In this document: in pieces, positions 54,365-62,483 of the stretch | Numbering within the stretch: the stretch's first letter is position 1 | Layout of the letters: each line of letters begins with the position of its first letter | Assembly: GCF_003050785.1 (NCBI RefSeq) | Contig: NZ_QAOH01000005.1 | Coordinates: 186,001 to 250,000, forward strand | Direction of reading: 5' to 3' | Length of the DNA: 64,000 bases | From: Celeribacter persicus | GTDB lineage: Bacteria > Pseudomonadota > Alphaproteobacteria > Rhodobacterales > Rhodobacteraceae | Notes under the pieces: generated by a model | Database searches by the model: none | Seen by the model: only the letters and a program-made list of their open reading frames with translations | What the model was told of the DNA's origin: nothing | Program-made: the position numbers and the translations under genes

Positions 54365-54454
54365 CCAATACGCATCCCGGTATTGGTCAATACCCGCAGC
54401 TCCCGACACCCATTCCGCCTGCGCGACCGCGCCGCGCAGGTATCGGGAGATACC
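54365..54454. promoter_or_regulatory. Putative operator pair GGTAT-N6-ATACC
   Basis: Two 16-bp palindromes, GGTAT-N6-ATACC, at 54379-54394 and 54439-54454, start exactly 60 bases apart. A further CCAATAC half-site (54365-54371) faces GTATTGG. They lie in the 243-bp gap between catA and the divergent gene at 54508, so they probably bind one regulator of both promoters. The orientation differs from the ATAC-N7-GTAT sites of BenM/CatM. Confidence 0.5.
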
Positions 54455-54507
54455 CCTTTCGACATTGCTGAATGCCCGCCGCAAAAGCATGTTCCCCCTG
54501 AACGATA

Positions 54508-54918
54508 ATGACACGGGATGATGCAGGAATGCTGGACAAATGGACCGCAATGGGAGCCGCCCTGGAAGCGCGCCCCCATCTTCTCAGATTGGGACGGCTG
54601 TTTTCCGAAACGGTTCTGATTCAACTGGGCGAGGACGAATATTACCTCACCTTCGAGAAAGGCCATCTGGCCGATGTGACCCCCGGACCGAGCCGCAAGA
54701 CCCCGTGGCGTTTCGCGCTGCGCACCGATGCCGACGCGCTCAAAGCTTTCTGGCAGCCGATCCCCGAAGCGGGCTTTCACGACGTGTTCGGTCTGGTGAA
54801 GATCGGTCGTGCCCGGGTCGATGGCGATATCCTCGTCCTCGTTAAAAACTTGCGGTTTTTCAAAGAATTCCTCGCCCTTGGCAGAGATATGGGGCGCGGT
54901 CTGGAGGTGTCGGCATGA
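54508..54918 (+). CDS. Unknown protein, possible SCP2-like fold
   Basis: A 136-residue protein I cannot name. The beta-rich middle (VLIQLGEDEYYLTFEKGHLADV ... WRFALRTDADALKAFW) resembles small SCP2-like lipid-binding domains; this is a weak inference. ATG at 54508 or 54529 could be the start; the first is annotated. The stop overlaps the hydrolase start by 4 bases, so the two act together. It is divergent from catA. Confidence 0.78.
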   Translation: MTRDDAGMLDKWTAMGAALEARPHLLRLGRLFSETVLIQLGEDEYYLTFEKGHLADVTPGPSRKTPWRFALRTDADALKAFWQPIPEAGFHDVFGLVKIGRARVDGDILVLVKNLRFFKEFLALGRDMGRGLEVSA

Positions 54919-55760
54919 GCGCTCTGATTGATCCCATCGTTGGCCGCTATGTGACTGTCACCCTGAGCGGTCGCACCCATCGCATCTATTTCGAAGAGGC
55001 CGGTCAGGGCCGCCCCGTGCTTTGCCTGCATACGGCCGGTGCGGACACCCGTCAGTGGCGTCACCTGATGAACGATGCCGAGGTGACCGCGACCAACCGT
55101 CTGATCGCCTTCGACATGCCCTGGCACGGCAAATCCCTGCCGCCCGAAGGATTCGAAACCGAAGAATACCTGCTGACGACCGAGGCCTATATCGAGACGG
55201 TTCTGGCCCTCGTCGAGGCGCTCGGCCTTGAGAAACCGGTGCTGGCAGGCTGTTCCATGGGCGGGCGGATATCGCTTCAACTTGCCGCACTTCATGCCGA
55301 CAGGTTCTCGGGCTTCATCGCCATCGAAGCCTCCGATTTCCAACCGGCCTGGTACGACATCGACTGGTTCCACCGTCCCGACGCCCATGGCGGCGAGATG
55401 GGCGCGGCGCTCGTGTCGGCGAATATCTCGCCCTATGCGCCGAATGCCGAACGCTGGAACACGCTCTGGATGTTCATGCAATCGGGACCCGGCGTGTTCC
55501 GGGGCGATCTGTCCTTCTACACCAAGGACGAAAGCCTGATCCCCCGCCTGCCGCAGATCGACACGGCAAAAACCCCGGTGCATATTCTGGTCGGCTCTTA
55601 CGATCTGACCTGTACGCCCGAGGATGCCCAGCGCACGGCGGATGCGATCCCCGGCGCGACCTGCACCGTGATGGAAGAGCTTGGCCATTTCCCGATGAGC
55701 GAACACCCGGAGGGCTTCCGTCCGTTCTTCATCGACGCTCTGGACAAGATGCCCGCCTGA
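54915..55760 (+). CDS. Alpha/beta hydrolase, 3-oxoadipate enol-lactonase-like
   Basis: A 281-residue alpha/beta-hydrolase. The nucleophile elbow is AGCSMGG (Ser in G-x-S-x-G, about residue 114), the acid Asp is in LVGSYDLTC near 233, and His is in ELGHFPMSEHP near 258. In a cat cluster such a gene usually hydrolyses 3-oxoadipate enol-lactone (PcaD/CatD role). A more lipid-like ester is possible given its partner. It is second in the operon, ending at the hairpin at 55798. Confidence 0.75.
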   Translation: MSALIDPIVGRYVTVTLSGRTHRIYFEEAGQGRPVLCLHTAGADTRQWRHLMNDAEVTATNRLIAFDMPWHGKSLPPEGFETEEYLLTTEAYIETVLALVEALGLEKPVLAGCSMGGRISLQLAALHADRFSGFIAIEASDFQPAWYDIDWFHRPDAHGGEMGAALVSANISPYAPNAERWNTLWMFMQSGPGVFRGDLSFYTKDESLIPRLPQIDTAKTPVHILVGSYDLTCTPEDAQRTADAIPGATCTVMEELGHFPMSEHPEGFRPFFIDALDKMPA

Positions 55761-55797
55761 CGGTCACCATAAACCATAACAAACCACGCACAAAAGC

Positions 55798-55827
55798 ACG
55801 CGCGTCCGGATGTTCGGGCGCGCGTTT
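55798..55827 (+). terminator. Intrinsic terminator after the hydrolase
   Basis: ACGCGCG pairs with CGCGCGT (55798-55804 and 55819-55825), extended by CCG/CGG pairs, loop GATGTT, then TTT. It closes the SCP2-like/hydrolase operon before pqiA. Confidence 0.65.
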
Positions 55828-55893
55828 CCGTTCTCTCGACGCACAACGCCGAGACACCTTCCCGATCCCGGCGCAGACCGATACACTGGCCGC

Positions 55894-56532
55894 ATGAGTG
55901 TTGTGCCCGTGCCTTCCCTGCCCGACGATCTGATCGCCTGCCCGTCCTGCGACGCGCTGCTGCATGACCGGGACGTGGCGCTTGGCGAAACCTTGCGCTG
56001 TCCACGGTGTCATGAGGTAATCGAAGCGCCCCGCGCACTGGCGATGACGCGGATCATCATGCTGGCGCTCGCGGCCCTGATCCTGATGATCGCCGCGATC
56101 TTTTTCCCTTTTCTCGAACTCGGGGCCGCCGGTATGGTACGGCGCAGTTCGCTTCTGGATACGGTGATGGCCTTTTCCACCGGACTGACCGCGCCTTTGA
56201 CGCTCGCCATGGCGGCGCTGATCGTGGTTTTACCGGTGACGCGCTTCATGGCGCTTTTATACGTGTTGGGCCCGATGGCCTTCGGTTGGCACCCCGCACG
56301 CTTTGCGGCCCCGGTGTTTCGCCTCGCCGAAGCGCTCAGGCCTTGGGCCATGGCGGAGGTCTTTGTCGTAGGCGTCGCGGTCGCGTTGGTAAAGGTCGCA
56401 GGACTTGCGCATATTTCCATTGGCCCGGCGTTCTGGGCCTTCGTCGCGCTGGTGATCGTGACGGTATTGAAAGACAATTTCATGAGCAGAGTGACAGTTT
56501 GGAAAACGCTGGACGCCCGACGCAGATCGTGA
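55894..56532 (+). CDS. pqiA: PqiA-family membrane protein (first half)
   Basis: A 212-residue inner-membrane protein. An N-terminal zinc-ribbon-like segment (CPSC...CPRC, Cys16, 19, 36 and 39) is followed by four hydrophobic helices. In Escherichia coli, PqiA is one longer protein with two such modules; here each module is its own gene. With PqiB it is believed to move lipids between membranes. ATG at 55894 is chosen because the ribbon begins there. It overlaps the next gene by 4 bases. Confidence 0.85.
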   Translation: MSVVPVPSLPDDLIACPSCDALLHDRDVALGETLRCPRCHEVIEAPRALAMTRIIMLALAALILMIAAIFFPFLELGAAGMVRRSSLLDTVMAFSTGLTAPLTLAMAALIVVLPVTRFMALLYVLGPMAFGWHPARFAAPVFRLAEALRPWAMAEVFVVGVAVALVKVAGLAHISIGPAFWAFVALVIVTVLKDNFMSRVTVWKTLDARRRS

Positions 56533-57161
56533 CCGCGCGCGCAGCGGGGCTGATTGGCTGCACCCATTGTGGGCGGGTGCACCCTTCGGGTACGCAGGTC
56601 TGCACCCGGTGCGGGACGCATCTGACGCCGCGCAGCGTGGCCTCGCTGCAGCGTGTCTGGGCTTGGTGGATCGCCGGGCTGATCGTTTACATCCCGGCCA
56701 ATCTCTACCCTATGCTGCGCACCGCCTCTCTGGGCAAGACGCTTGAGAGCACCATCCTCGGCGGGGTGATCGAGCTTATGCACCATGGCGATTACGGGGT
56801 CGCGCTAATCGTTTTTGTCGCCTCCATCATCATTCCGGTCGCCAAGTTCATCGCCATCGCCTATCTCGCTCTCAGCGTCTCGCATCGCGTGCGACTTTCG
56901 GCACACAGGCGACATATCCTCTTCGAGGTGGTTGAATTCATTGGCCGCTGGTCCATGATCGACGTATTCGTGGTGGCGATCCTGTCGTCTCTGGTGCGGC
57001 TCGATTTCGCGGCCACCATTACGCCCGGGATCGCGGCGGTGAGCTTTGCACTGTCAGTGGCCTTCACCATGCTCGCTGCTTTGAGTTTCGATTCACGGCT
57101 GATCTGGGACGCCGGAGAACAAGAAGCCGGAAAGAAGGAAAAGGAGCGCTCCATTGGATGA
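56529..57161 (+). CDS. pqiA: PqiA-family membrane protein (second half)
   Basis: A 210-residue protein, with GTG start overlapping the previous stop. It has the zinc-ribbon pattern CTHCG...CTRCG (Cys11, 14, 25 and 28) and four helices (IAGLIVYIPANLYPML and others). The sequence GDYGVALIVFVASIIIPVAKF is typical of PqiA. It follows the first half, and its last 8 bases overlap pqiB. Together the two resemble the two-module E. coli protein. Confidence 0.85.
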   Translation: MTARAAGLIGCTHCGRVHPSGTQVCTRCGTHLTPRSVASLQRVWAWWIAGLIVYIPANLYPMLRTASLGKTLESTILGGVIELMHHGDYGVALIVFVASIIIPVAKFIAIAYLALSVSHRVRLSAHRRHILFEVVEFIGRWSMIDVFVVAILSSLVRLDFAATITPGIAAVSFALSVAFTMLAALSFDSRLIWDAGEQEAGKKEKERSIG

Positions 57162-59262
57162 GCCACAGATCGCAGAGCCTCTGATCGAAGGGCCGAAACA
57201 GTCCTTTTGGCGTAATCTTTCCTTTGTCTGGCTCGTGCCCTTGGCCGCGCTGGCCGTCACACTGTTCATCGCCTGGCAAAGCTGGGCCGAACGCGGGCAG
57301 TTGATCGAGATCCTGTTCGAGAATGCCGCAGGCGTCACGGCAGATGAGACCATGATCCGCTACCGCGATGTCAACGTCGGGGTGGTGGAAAGCGTGTCCT
57401 TCTCGGACGATCTCACCTCGGTGCTGGTACGTGCCCGGATCGAGCGGGCGGTTGCCAAGGCGCTGCCTTCGGATGCCGAATTCTGGGTCGTGCGCCCCGA
57501 GGTCACCGCCAGCGGCATTACCGGCCTCTCCACCGTCCTGTCGGGCGTCTATATTCAGGCTGCTTTCGATCCGAGCGAAATCGAAACCGGTGCCACACGG
57601 TTCACCGGGCTCGACACGCCGCCTCTGGTTCTGCCGGGCATGAAAGGGACCAAAGTCACCCTGCGCACCGCCGATGGCGGTCAACTTACCGCAGGCGCCC
57701 CGATCTATTATCAGGGCATCGAAGTCGGCAAGATCGAAGCTCCCCGCCTGCTCGACAGTGGCACAGGGGTGGTTGTCGATGCCTTCATCACCGCCCCGCA
57801 TGACAAACGACTGACCACCGCCACCCGGTTCTGGCAGACCTCGGGATTCTCGGTGAACATCGGGCCGGGCGGGCTGGATTTGTCCATCGGCTCCGTAGCC
57901 GGGCTTCTGCGTGGCGGGATTTCTTTCGATACGGTGTTTTCCGGTGGACAACCCGTCACAGAGGGGCTGGTTTTTGACCTTTACGAGAGCGAGGAAGAGG
58001 CGCGCTCCAGCGTCTTCAAGGAAGCCATCGAGAACCCCGTCGATCTGACGGTGGAGTTCGAACAATCCGTCGCCGGGCTGACCGTCGGCTCGCCCGTGGT
58101 CTATAAGGGCGTGAAAATCGGCGCTGTCTCCACCCTCGGAGCCTTCATCGAGGAGGGAGAAGACGGCCAAATCGTCGTGCTGCGCGCCACGATCTCCATC
58201 GACCCGAGCCGCCTCGGCCTGGACCCCGACACGCCAGCCGCGCAAACCATCGCTTTCTTTGCCGACGCCGTCACGAACGGATTGCGTGCCCGCCTGATCT
58301 CGCAAAGTATTTTTAGCCGCTCGCTGGCGGTGGAACTTGCAGAATTGCCCGACGCAGAGCCCGCCGCGCTCGGCATTTTCGCGGCCACCGCGCCGCTTTT
58401 GCCCTCCGTTACCTCCAACCTGCCCGACCCCGGCGCGACCGCCGAAGGTCTTATGAAACGGGTGAACGATCTGCCGGTCGAGGAACTGATGGAACAGGCC
58501 ATCGCGACGCTCGCCTCAATCGAGAGCCTTGCGGGCGACGAAAACCTGCGCGCCGCGCCCGACGCCTTTGTCGGGCTGATGGACGATGCCCGCGCCATGA
58601 TCGGCGGCCCGGATGCACAGGCCCTGCCCGGCGAACTGCGTCAAGCGGTTGCGGAGTTGCGCGGCGTGGCCGAGGATTTACGAACCGCCGAGGCGGTCAC
58701 GAAACTGGTTACTGCCCTCGAAGATGCCTCCGAAGCCGCCACCTCCGTGACCGATGTAGCGGGCGCTTTCGACGAAAAAATTGCTGGCGTGCCGGATCTG
58801 ATCGACGGGCTGAACCAGTTGACGGAAAAAGCCAATTCTCTGGAACTCGAACAATTCCTCACCATGGCAACACAGCTTCTGGACGGGGCCGACAAGCTCA
58901 TTGATCAGGAGAGCACACGCAAACTGCCCGAAAGCCTGACTGGCGCTCTGGACGAGGCGCGCACGGCGCTTGCGGAACTGCGCGAAGGCGGCGCGGTAGA
59001 GAACACCAACGCCACGCTCGCCTCCGCCCGCAGCGCCGCCGAAGCGGTCGAAGCCGCCGTCGCCGATCTGCCGCAGATCGCCGAACGGATCGACGGGCTG
59101 GTCAGCGAGGCCGAGGGGGTTCTGGCGGGTTACGGTCAGAATTCCCGCTTCAACCGCGACACGCTCGATACGCTGCGCGAGTTGCGTTCGGCCGCGGAGG
59201 CACTTTCAAGCCTTGCGCGCGCACTGGAACGCAATCCCAATTCCCTCTTGTTTGGACGGTAA
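57154..59262 (+). CDS. pqiB: PqiB-family MCE-domain lipid transporter
   Basis: A 702-residue inner-membrane-anchored protein with an N-terminal helix (about residues 22-42) and three MCE domains (about 45-140, 165-240 and 290-395), each with the V-G-x-V or Y-x-G motif. A long helical C-terminal region (about 440-700) rich in Leu, Ala and Glu forms the tunnel-like extension. It is longer than E. coli PqiB. The start is TTG at 57154 with AGGAG 8 bases upstream; no ATG is in frame nearby. It overlaps pqiA2. Confidence 0.9.
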   Translation: MDEPQIAEPLIEGPKQSFWRNLSFVWLVPLAALAVTLFIAWQSWAERGQLIEILFENAAGVTADETMIRYRDVNVGVVESVSFSDDLTSVLVRARIERAVAKALPSDAEFWVVRPEVTASGITGLSTVLSGVYIQAAFDPSEIETGATRFTGLDTPPLVLPGMKGTKVTLRTADGGQLTAGAPIYYQGIEVGKIEAPRLLDSGTGVVVDAFITAPHDKRLTTATRFWQTSGFSVNIGPGGLDLSIGSVAGLLRGGISFDTVFSGGQPVTEGLVFDLYESEEEARSSVFKEAIENPVDLTVEFEQSVAGLTVGSPVVYKGVKIGAVSTLGAFIEEGEDGQIVVLRATISIDPSRLGLDPDTPAAQTIAFFADAVTNGLRARLISQSIFSRSLAVELAELPDAEPAALGIFAATAPLLPSVTSNLPDPGATAEGLMKRVNDLPVEELMEQAIATLASIESLAGDENLRAAPDAFVGLMDDARAMIGGPDAQALPGELRQAVAELRGVAEDLRTAEAVTKLVTALEDASEAATSVTDVAGAFDEKIAGVPDLIDGLNQLTEKANSLELEQFLTMATQLLDGADKLIDQESTRKLPESLTGALDEARTALAELREGGAVENTNATLASARSAAEAVEAAVADLPQIAERIDGLVSEAEGVLAGYGQNSRFNRDTLDTLRELRSAAEALSSLARALERNPNSLLFGR

Positions 59263-59265
59263 GTC

Positions 59266-59826
59266 ATGAGACGTTTTCTGCCCCTTCTGCTTCTGAGCCT
59301 CGCCGCCTGTGGCGACACCGACCCGCGCTATCTGATGGCGAGCACACCCACGGCGGAGATCACACGTACCGCGCTTCGGGTGGCGACGCTGGAGATCCGT
59401 CAGGTGAGCCTGCCCGCCTATGCCAATGACGATCTGATCCTGCGAGAAGAAGCGGACGGGGCGCTAACCCCCATCAAGGGTGCGCTCTGGGCCGACACCC
59501 CCGCCCGCGCGATGACTCAGCATCTGGCCGACCGTCTCAGCGCCACCACAACCGCGCAGGTCGCCGCCGAACCCTGGCCCTTGGCCCGTCCGGCACAGGC
59601 GGAGGTCGATGTGCGCGTGTCGCAAATGGCCAGCCGCACCGATGGCAAGCTGCATTTGTCGGGGCAATTCGCTGTTTCCTCCTTCGATCAGGTGGTGCGG
59701 GAGCGGATCGTGCCCTTTGCCATCGCCGTGCCGCTGAGCACCGACACGCCCGCCGGGATCGCTGCGGCCTCGGGGCAGGCCGTGGATCGGCTCGCCGGGC
59801 AGATCAGCGTCACCCTCTCACGTTAA
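59266..59826 (+). CDS. pqiC: PqiC-like outer-membrane lipoprotein
   Basis: A 186-residue lipoprotein with the lipobox LSLAAC (Cys at about residue 16) and a folded domain of the ABC-transport auxiliary type. It begins 3 bases after pqiB and completes the pqiA-pqiA-pqiB-pqiC set. It is thought to anchor PqiB's partner at the outer membrane. Confidence 0.88.
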   Translation: MRRFLPLLLLSLAACGDTDPRYLMASTPTAEITRTALRVATLEIRQVSLPAYANDDLILREEADGALTPIKGALWADTPARAMTQHLADRLSATTTAQVAAEPWPLARPAQAEVDVRVSQMASRTDGKLHLSGQFAVSSFDQVVRERIVPFAIAVPLSTDTPAGIAAASGQAVDRLAGQISVTLSR

Positions 59827-59878
59827 GAACGCATGAGGTGCGAGACGAAACAGGGTGCCTTTGCGCCTTGCCGTGTAA

Positions 59879-60409
59879 TCACCCCTGCCCGCGTTCCGGG
59901 AATTTCATCGTATTATCAATCGCCCGCACCAGATTGGTTGCATCGGGCCAGAGGTTCGGCCCGCTTTGCACGCTGGCCAGCCCAATGGTGCCATCGGCCT
60001 TGATCCAGACCTGCGCCGGTTCGATATGCAACGACGCCGCTCCTTCCTCCGAGCTGTTGCGGGTGAGATAAAGCCCCCAATCGCGCGCAAGTGTTTCGGG
60101 GTCGAGACCATAACCGAGCGGCAGGCGAATAAGCTGCATTCGCTCCTGAAGTGCTGCGGTTTCGGCCTGCGTCTCACATCCAACGGCAAAAACCCGCAAG
60201 CCACGAATGGCGAAATCGCCGATACGGTCGTCGAGTTCCTTGAGCTGCAACCGGGACCATTTGCAGTGCGATCCGCGGTGAAAGGCCACGAGCGTGCCGC
60301 CCGCCGGAGCATCCTCGGCAATGTCGCAAATACCGTGGCGAAACGTAGTGAACCGTAGCGCGGATGCCGGCTTCCCTGGAATCAGTGTTCGGGTCGAATT
60401 CAGTGTCAT
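59879..60409 (-). CDS. Peroxiredoxin-like (AhpC/TSA-type) protein
   Basis: A 176-residue thioredoxin-fold protein. FHRGSHCKWSRLQLKEL (about residues 43-59) occupies the position of the peroxidatic loop, with a single Cys49. The second Cys of resolving type is not obvious except Cys78 (AVGCETQ). It may reduce a peroxide or act as a thiol-disulphide oxidoreductase. ATG at 60409 overlaps the stop of the small leader gene by 4 bases, so translation is coupled. Confidence 0.8.
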   Translation of the reverse strand: MTLNSTRTLIPGKPASALRFTTFRHGICDIAEDAPAGGTLVAFHRGSHCKWSRLQLKELDDRIGDFAIRGLRVFAVGCETQAETAALQERMQLIRLPLGYGLDPETLARDWGLYLTRNSSEEGAASLHIEPAQVWIKADGTIGLASVQSGPNLWPDATNLVRAIDNTMKFPERGQG

Positions 60410-60540
60410 ATGCCGTCTCCCCAGCTTTGCGAAAGGGCTGCGTCAATTTGGCCGACCGGCTGTTTCCAGAACCGACACCGCATCAAGGAGCGAATAGAGC
60501 GATCACCCCTCTCCATATTGTATTCAAAAGAAAAATGCAT
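60406..60540 (-). CDS. Small unknown protein, 44 aa
   Basis: A 44-codon frame from ATG at 60540 to TGA at 60406. It has the strong site GAGGAGG 6-8 bases before the start and a 4-base ATGA overlap with the peroxiredoxin-like gene. The product begins MHFSFEYN and ends SWGDGI; it is basic in the middle (RSIRSLMRCRFWK) with no signal or motif I recognise. It may be a real small protein or a translational leader. Its position and site, rather than its sequence, support it. Confidence 0.55.
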   Translation of the reverse strand: MHFSFEYNMERGDRSIRSLMRCRFWKQPVGQIDAALSQSWGDGI

Positions 60541-60733
60541 GGTTTTCCTCCTCTTTCAGGCCACGCCTCTGATGCTCTCCCAAGATCAAATCGGGCCTGA
60601 GTAATGTGGTGATATCCGGAGTCTCGTTGTCAATCGAGTAAAAAATATCGTTTTTATTTGACAGTAACGATTAATTCTCGCCATGATCTGGGTCACGAGG
60701 CGTGTGGAGGACGCAGCGAGGAGGAGAGAATCA
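60541..60733. promoter_or_regulatory. Divergent control region of meta operon
   Basis: The 193-bp gap between the 44-aa gene and the ferredoxin gene. It holds the inverted arms ATCGTT (60647-60652) and AACGAT (60666-60671) around a 13-base spacer that contains TTGACA (60658-60663). The region GCGAGGAGGAGAGAATC is the ferredoxin ribosome site. No hairpin terminator is seen. The regulator is not in the window. Confidence 0.4.
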
Positions 60734-61081
60734 ATGCCAGACGGAAGCCCGTTTTCGGTCATGCACAGCATCCGCATCAAAGGATGCGAGACCACCATCG
60801 CATGTGCCGAGGGTCAAAAAGTGCTCATGGCCATGGAACAGAAAATCCATTTTCCCAACCCGCGTCCGGTGCGGGTCGGATGCCGCAAAGGCGGCTGTGG
60901 CGCTTGCCGCGTGAAGGTCACCAAGGGAGCGTACACGGCCGAGAAATCGAGCCATAGCCACGTGACGCCCGAGGAGGCCGCCGAAGGTTACGCGCTGGCC
61001 TGCCGCATCACGCCGCTGAGCGATCTCGAAATTGAACCCGCCTTTCTCGGGCCACGCCGCCCAACAGAGAAAAACGAGTAA
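60734..61081 (+). CDS. 2Fe-2S ferredoxin of meta pathway (XylT/DmpQ-like)
   Basis: A 115-residue plant-type ferredoxin. Cluster ligands are visible in the pattern C-x4-C-x2-C (CRKGGCGAC) followed about 30 residues later by the fourth Cys (ALACR). It is likely to reduce the iron of catechol 2,3-dioxygenase when it is oxidised by substrate analogues, the role of XylT. It is the first gene of the meta operon, 35 bases before the dioxygenase. ATG at 60734 follows GAGGAGAGA. Confidence 0.9.
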   Translation: MPDGSPFSVMHSIRIKGCETTIACAEGQKVLMAMEQKIHFPNPRPVRVGCRKGGCGACRVKVTKGAYTAEKSSHSHVTPEEAAEGYALACRITPLSDLEIEPAFLGPRRPTEKNE

Positions 61082-61116
61082 GCATCAAGTCTATAGGTGT
61101 CAGAGGAGGAAAACCT

Positions 61117-62037
61117 ATGTCTCAAGAAGGACTTCTGCGTCCAGGTATCATCCAGCTCCGCGTGCTGGATATGGACGAAGCCATCACCCATTATCGCGAC
61201 CGCATCGGTCTCGATTACGTGTCGACCGAAGAGGACGGTCGCGTTTATCTGAAAGCCTTTGACGAATTTCATCGTCATTCCGTCGTCCTGCGCGAAGCGG
61301 ACAGCGCTGGCATCGACTTCTTCGCCTTCAAGGCCGATGGCCAAGAAGCCGTGGACGGGTTCCGCAAACGCATCGAAGATTACGGTGTCGCAGTCGAGGA
61401 TGTGGCCGCAGGCGAGATGCCGGGCACCGGCAAACGCATCGGCTTTACCATCCCCTCGGGGCACCGGATCGAGATTTATGCCGATATGGAGCTCTCCGAG
61501 ACAGCACCCGAAACCCACAATCCCTACATTTACAAGGACGAGCCGCGCGGCATGCGTGCTCAGCGCCTCGACCATTGCCTGCTCTACGGGCCGAACCTGC
61601 CGGAAGTCGAAAAGTTCTTCACCGAAGTGCTCGATTTCCACATCCCGGAACGTGTCGACCTGCCGGACGGCACGCTGGCGATCTGGATGACCGTCTCCAA
61701 CAAGGCCCACGACATCGCTTTCGTGAACCATCCCGAGCCGGGCAAGCTGCACCACGTCGCCTTCTTCCTCGAAGACTGGAACGACATCGGTCACGCCGCC
61801 GACGTGATGACCCGCTACGACATTTCGCGCGACCTCGGCCCGACCCGTCACGGCATCACCCGCGGTCAGACGATTTATTTCTTCGACCCGTCGGGCAACC
61901 GTAACGAAGTCTTCTGTGGTGGCTACACCGCTTACAAGGATCACCCGACCCGCATCTGGGACGGCAACCATGTGGGCCGCGGGATCTTCTATTACGAGCG
62001 TCAGTTGAACGACGCCTTCCTGTCCGTGGTGACCTGA
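61117..62037 (+). CDS. xylE: Catechol 2,3-dioxygenase (extradiol)
   Basis: A 306-residue class I extradiol dioxygenase that opens catechol to 2-hydroxymuconic semialdehyde. Two vicinal-oxygen-chelate repeats are visible. Fe(II) ligands match the family: His153 (LDHCLLYGPN), His213 (LHHVAFFLED) and Glu264 (NRNEVFCGG). The length is that of XylE/DmpB. It is second in the meta operon; the GlcG-like gene starts 1 base after the stop. Confidence 0.95.
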   Translation: MSQEGLLRPGIIQLRVLDMDEAITHYRDRIGLDYVSTEEDGRVYLKAFDEFHRHSVVLREADSAGIDFFAFKADGQEAVDGFRKRIEDYGVAVEDVAAGEMPGTGKRIGFTIPSGHRIEIYADMELSETAPETHNPYIYKDEPRGMRAQRLDHCLLYGPNLPEVEKFFTEVLDFHIPERVDLPDGTLAIWMTVSNKAHDIAFVNHPEPGKLHHVAFFLEDWNDIGHAADVMTRYDISRDLGPTRHGITRGQTIYFFDPSGNRNEVFCGGYTAYKDHPTRIWDGNHVGRGIFYYERQLNDAFLSVVT

Positions 62038-62038
62038 G

Positions 62039-62470
62039 ATGGAAGTGACCCGTCCCACCCGTAAACTGACCGCCATGGCCGCGTTCGAGGCCGTTCGGAT
62101 CGCCATAACCCGCGCGGAGGAGCTTGGCGTGGCAGTCAACGCCAGTGTCGTGGACGCAGGCGGGCGAGAGATCGCCTTTCTGCGGGGGGACGGGGCCTTT
62201 CTGCCCTCGGGCCAGATTGCCCGGGACAAAGCCTATACCGCTGCGGGCTTCGGCATCCCGACCGGCGATCTCTACAAGGCGCTGTCCGGGGAACCGGACG
62301 TGCTTGCGGGGATCACCGGTCAGCCGAATGTCGCGGCATTTCCGGGCGGGGTGCCGATCCGCGTAGAAAACGAGCTGATCGGCGGCATCGGGGTGTCCGG
62401 TGCCTCAGCCGAACAGGATGACATATGCGCAAAAGCCGGACTGGCCGCCATCGGCCTTTGGCAAGACTGA
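62039..62470 (+). CDS. GlcG/HbpS family protein
   Basis: A 143-residue protein of the GlcG/DUF336 family (alpha/beta fold, some members bind haem). Visible are ASVVDAGGREIAFLRGDGAF and VPIRVENELIGGIGVSG. Members are frequent in aromatic and meta-cleavage clusters, but their exact role is unknown. ATG at 62039 is immediately after the dioxygenase stop. It is 13 bases ahead of the dehydrogenase. Confidence 0.88.
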   Translation: MEVTRPTRKLTAMAAFEAVRIAITRAEELGVAVNASVVDAGGREIAFLRGDGAFLPSGQIARDKAYTAAGFGIPTGDLYKALSGEPDVLAGITGQPNVAAFPGGVPIRVENELIGGIGVSGASAEQDDICAKAGLAAIGLWQD

Positions 62471-62483
62471 GGATGAGAGAGAG

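Noticed and set aside
54379-54454. The GGTAT-N6-ATACC pair as BenM/CatM sites
   Set aside because: Those proteins use ATAC-N7-GTAT; here the half-sites face the other way, so I do not name the regulator.
54265-54507. A hidden catC gene near catA
   Set aside because: No frame of about 90 codons with the muconolactone isomerase pattern is present on either strand.
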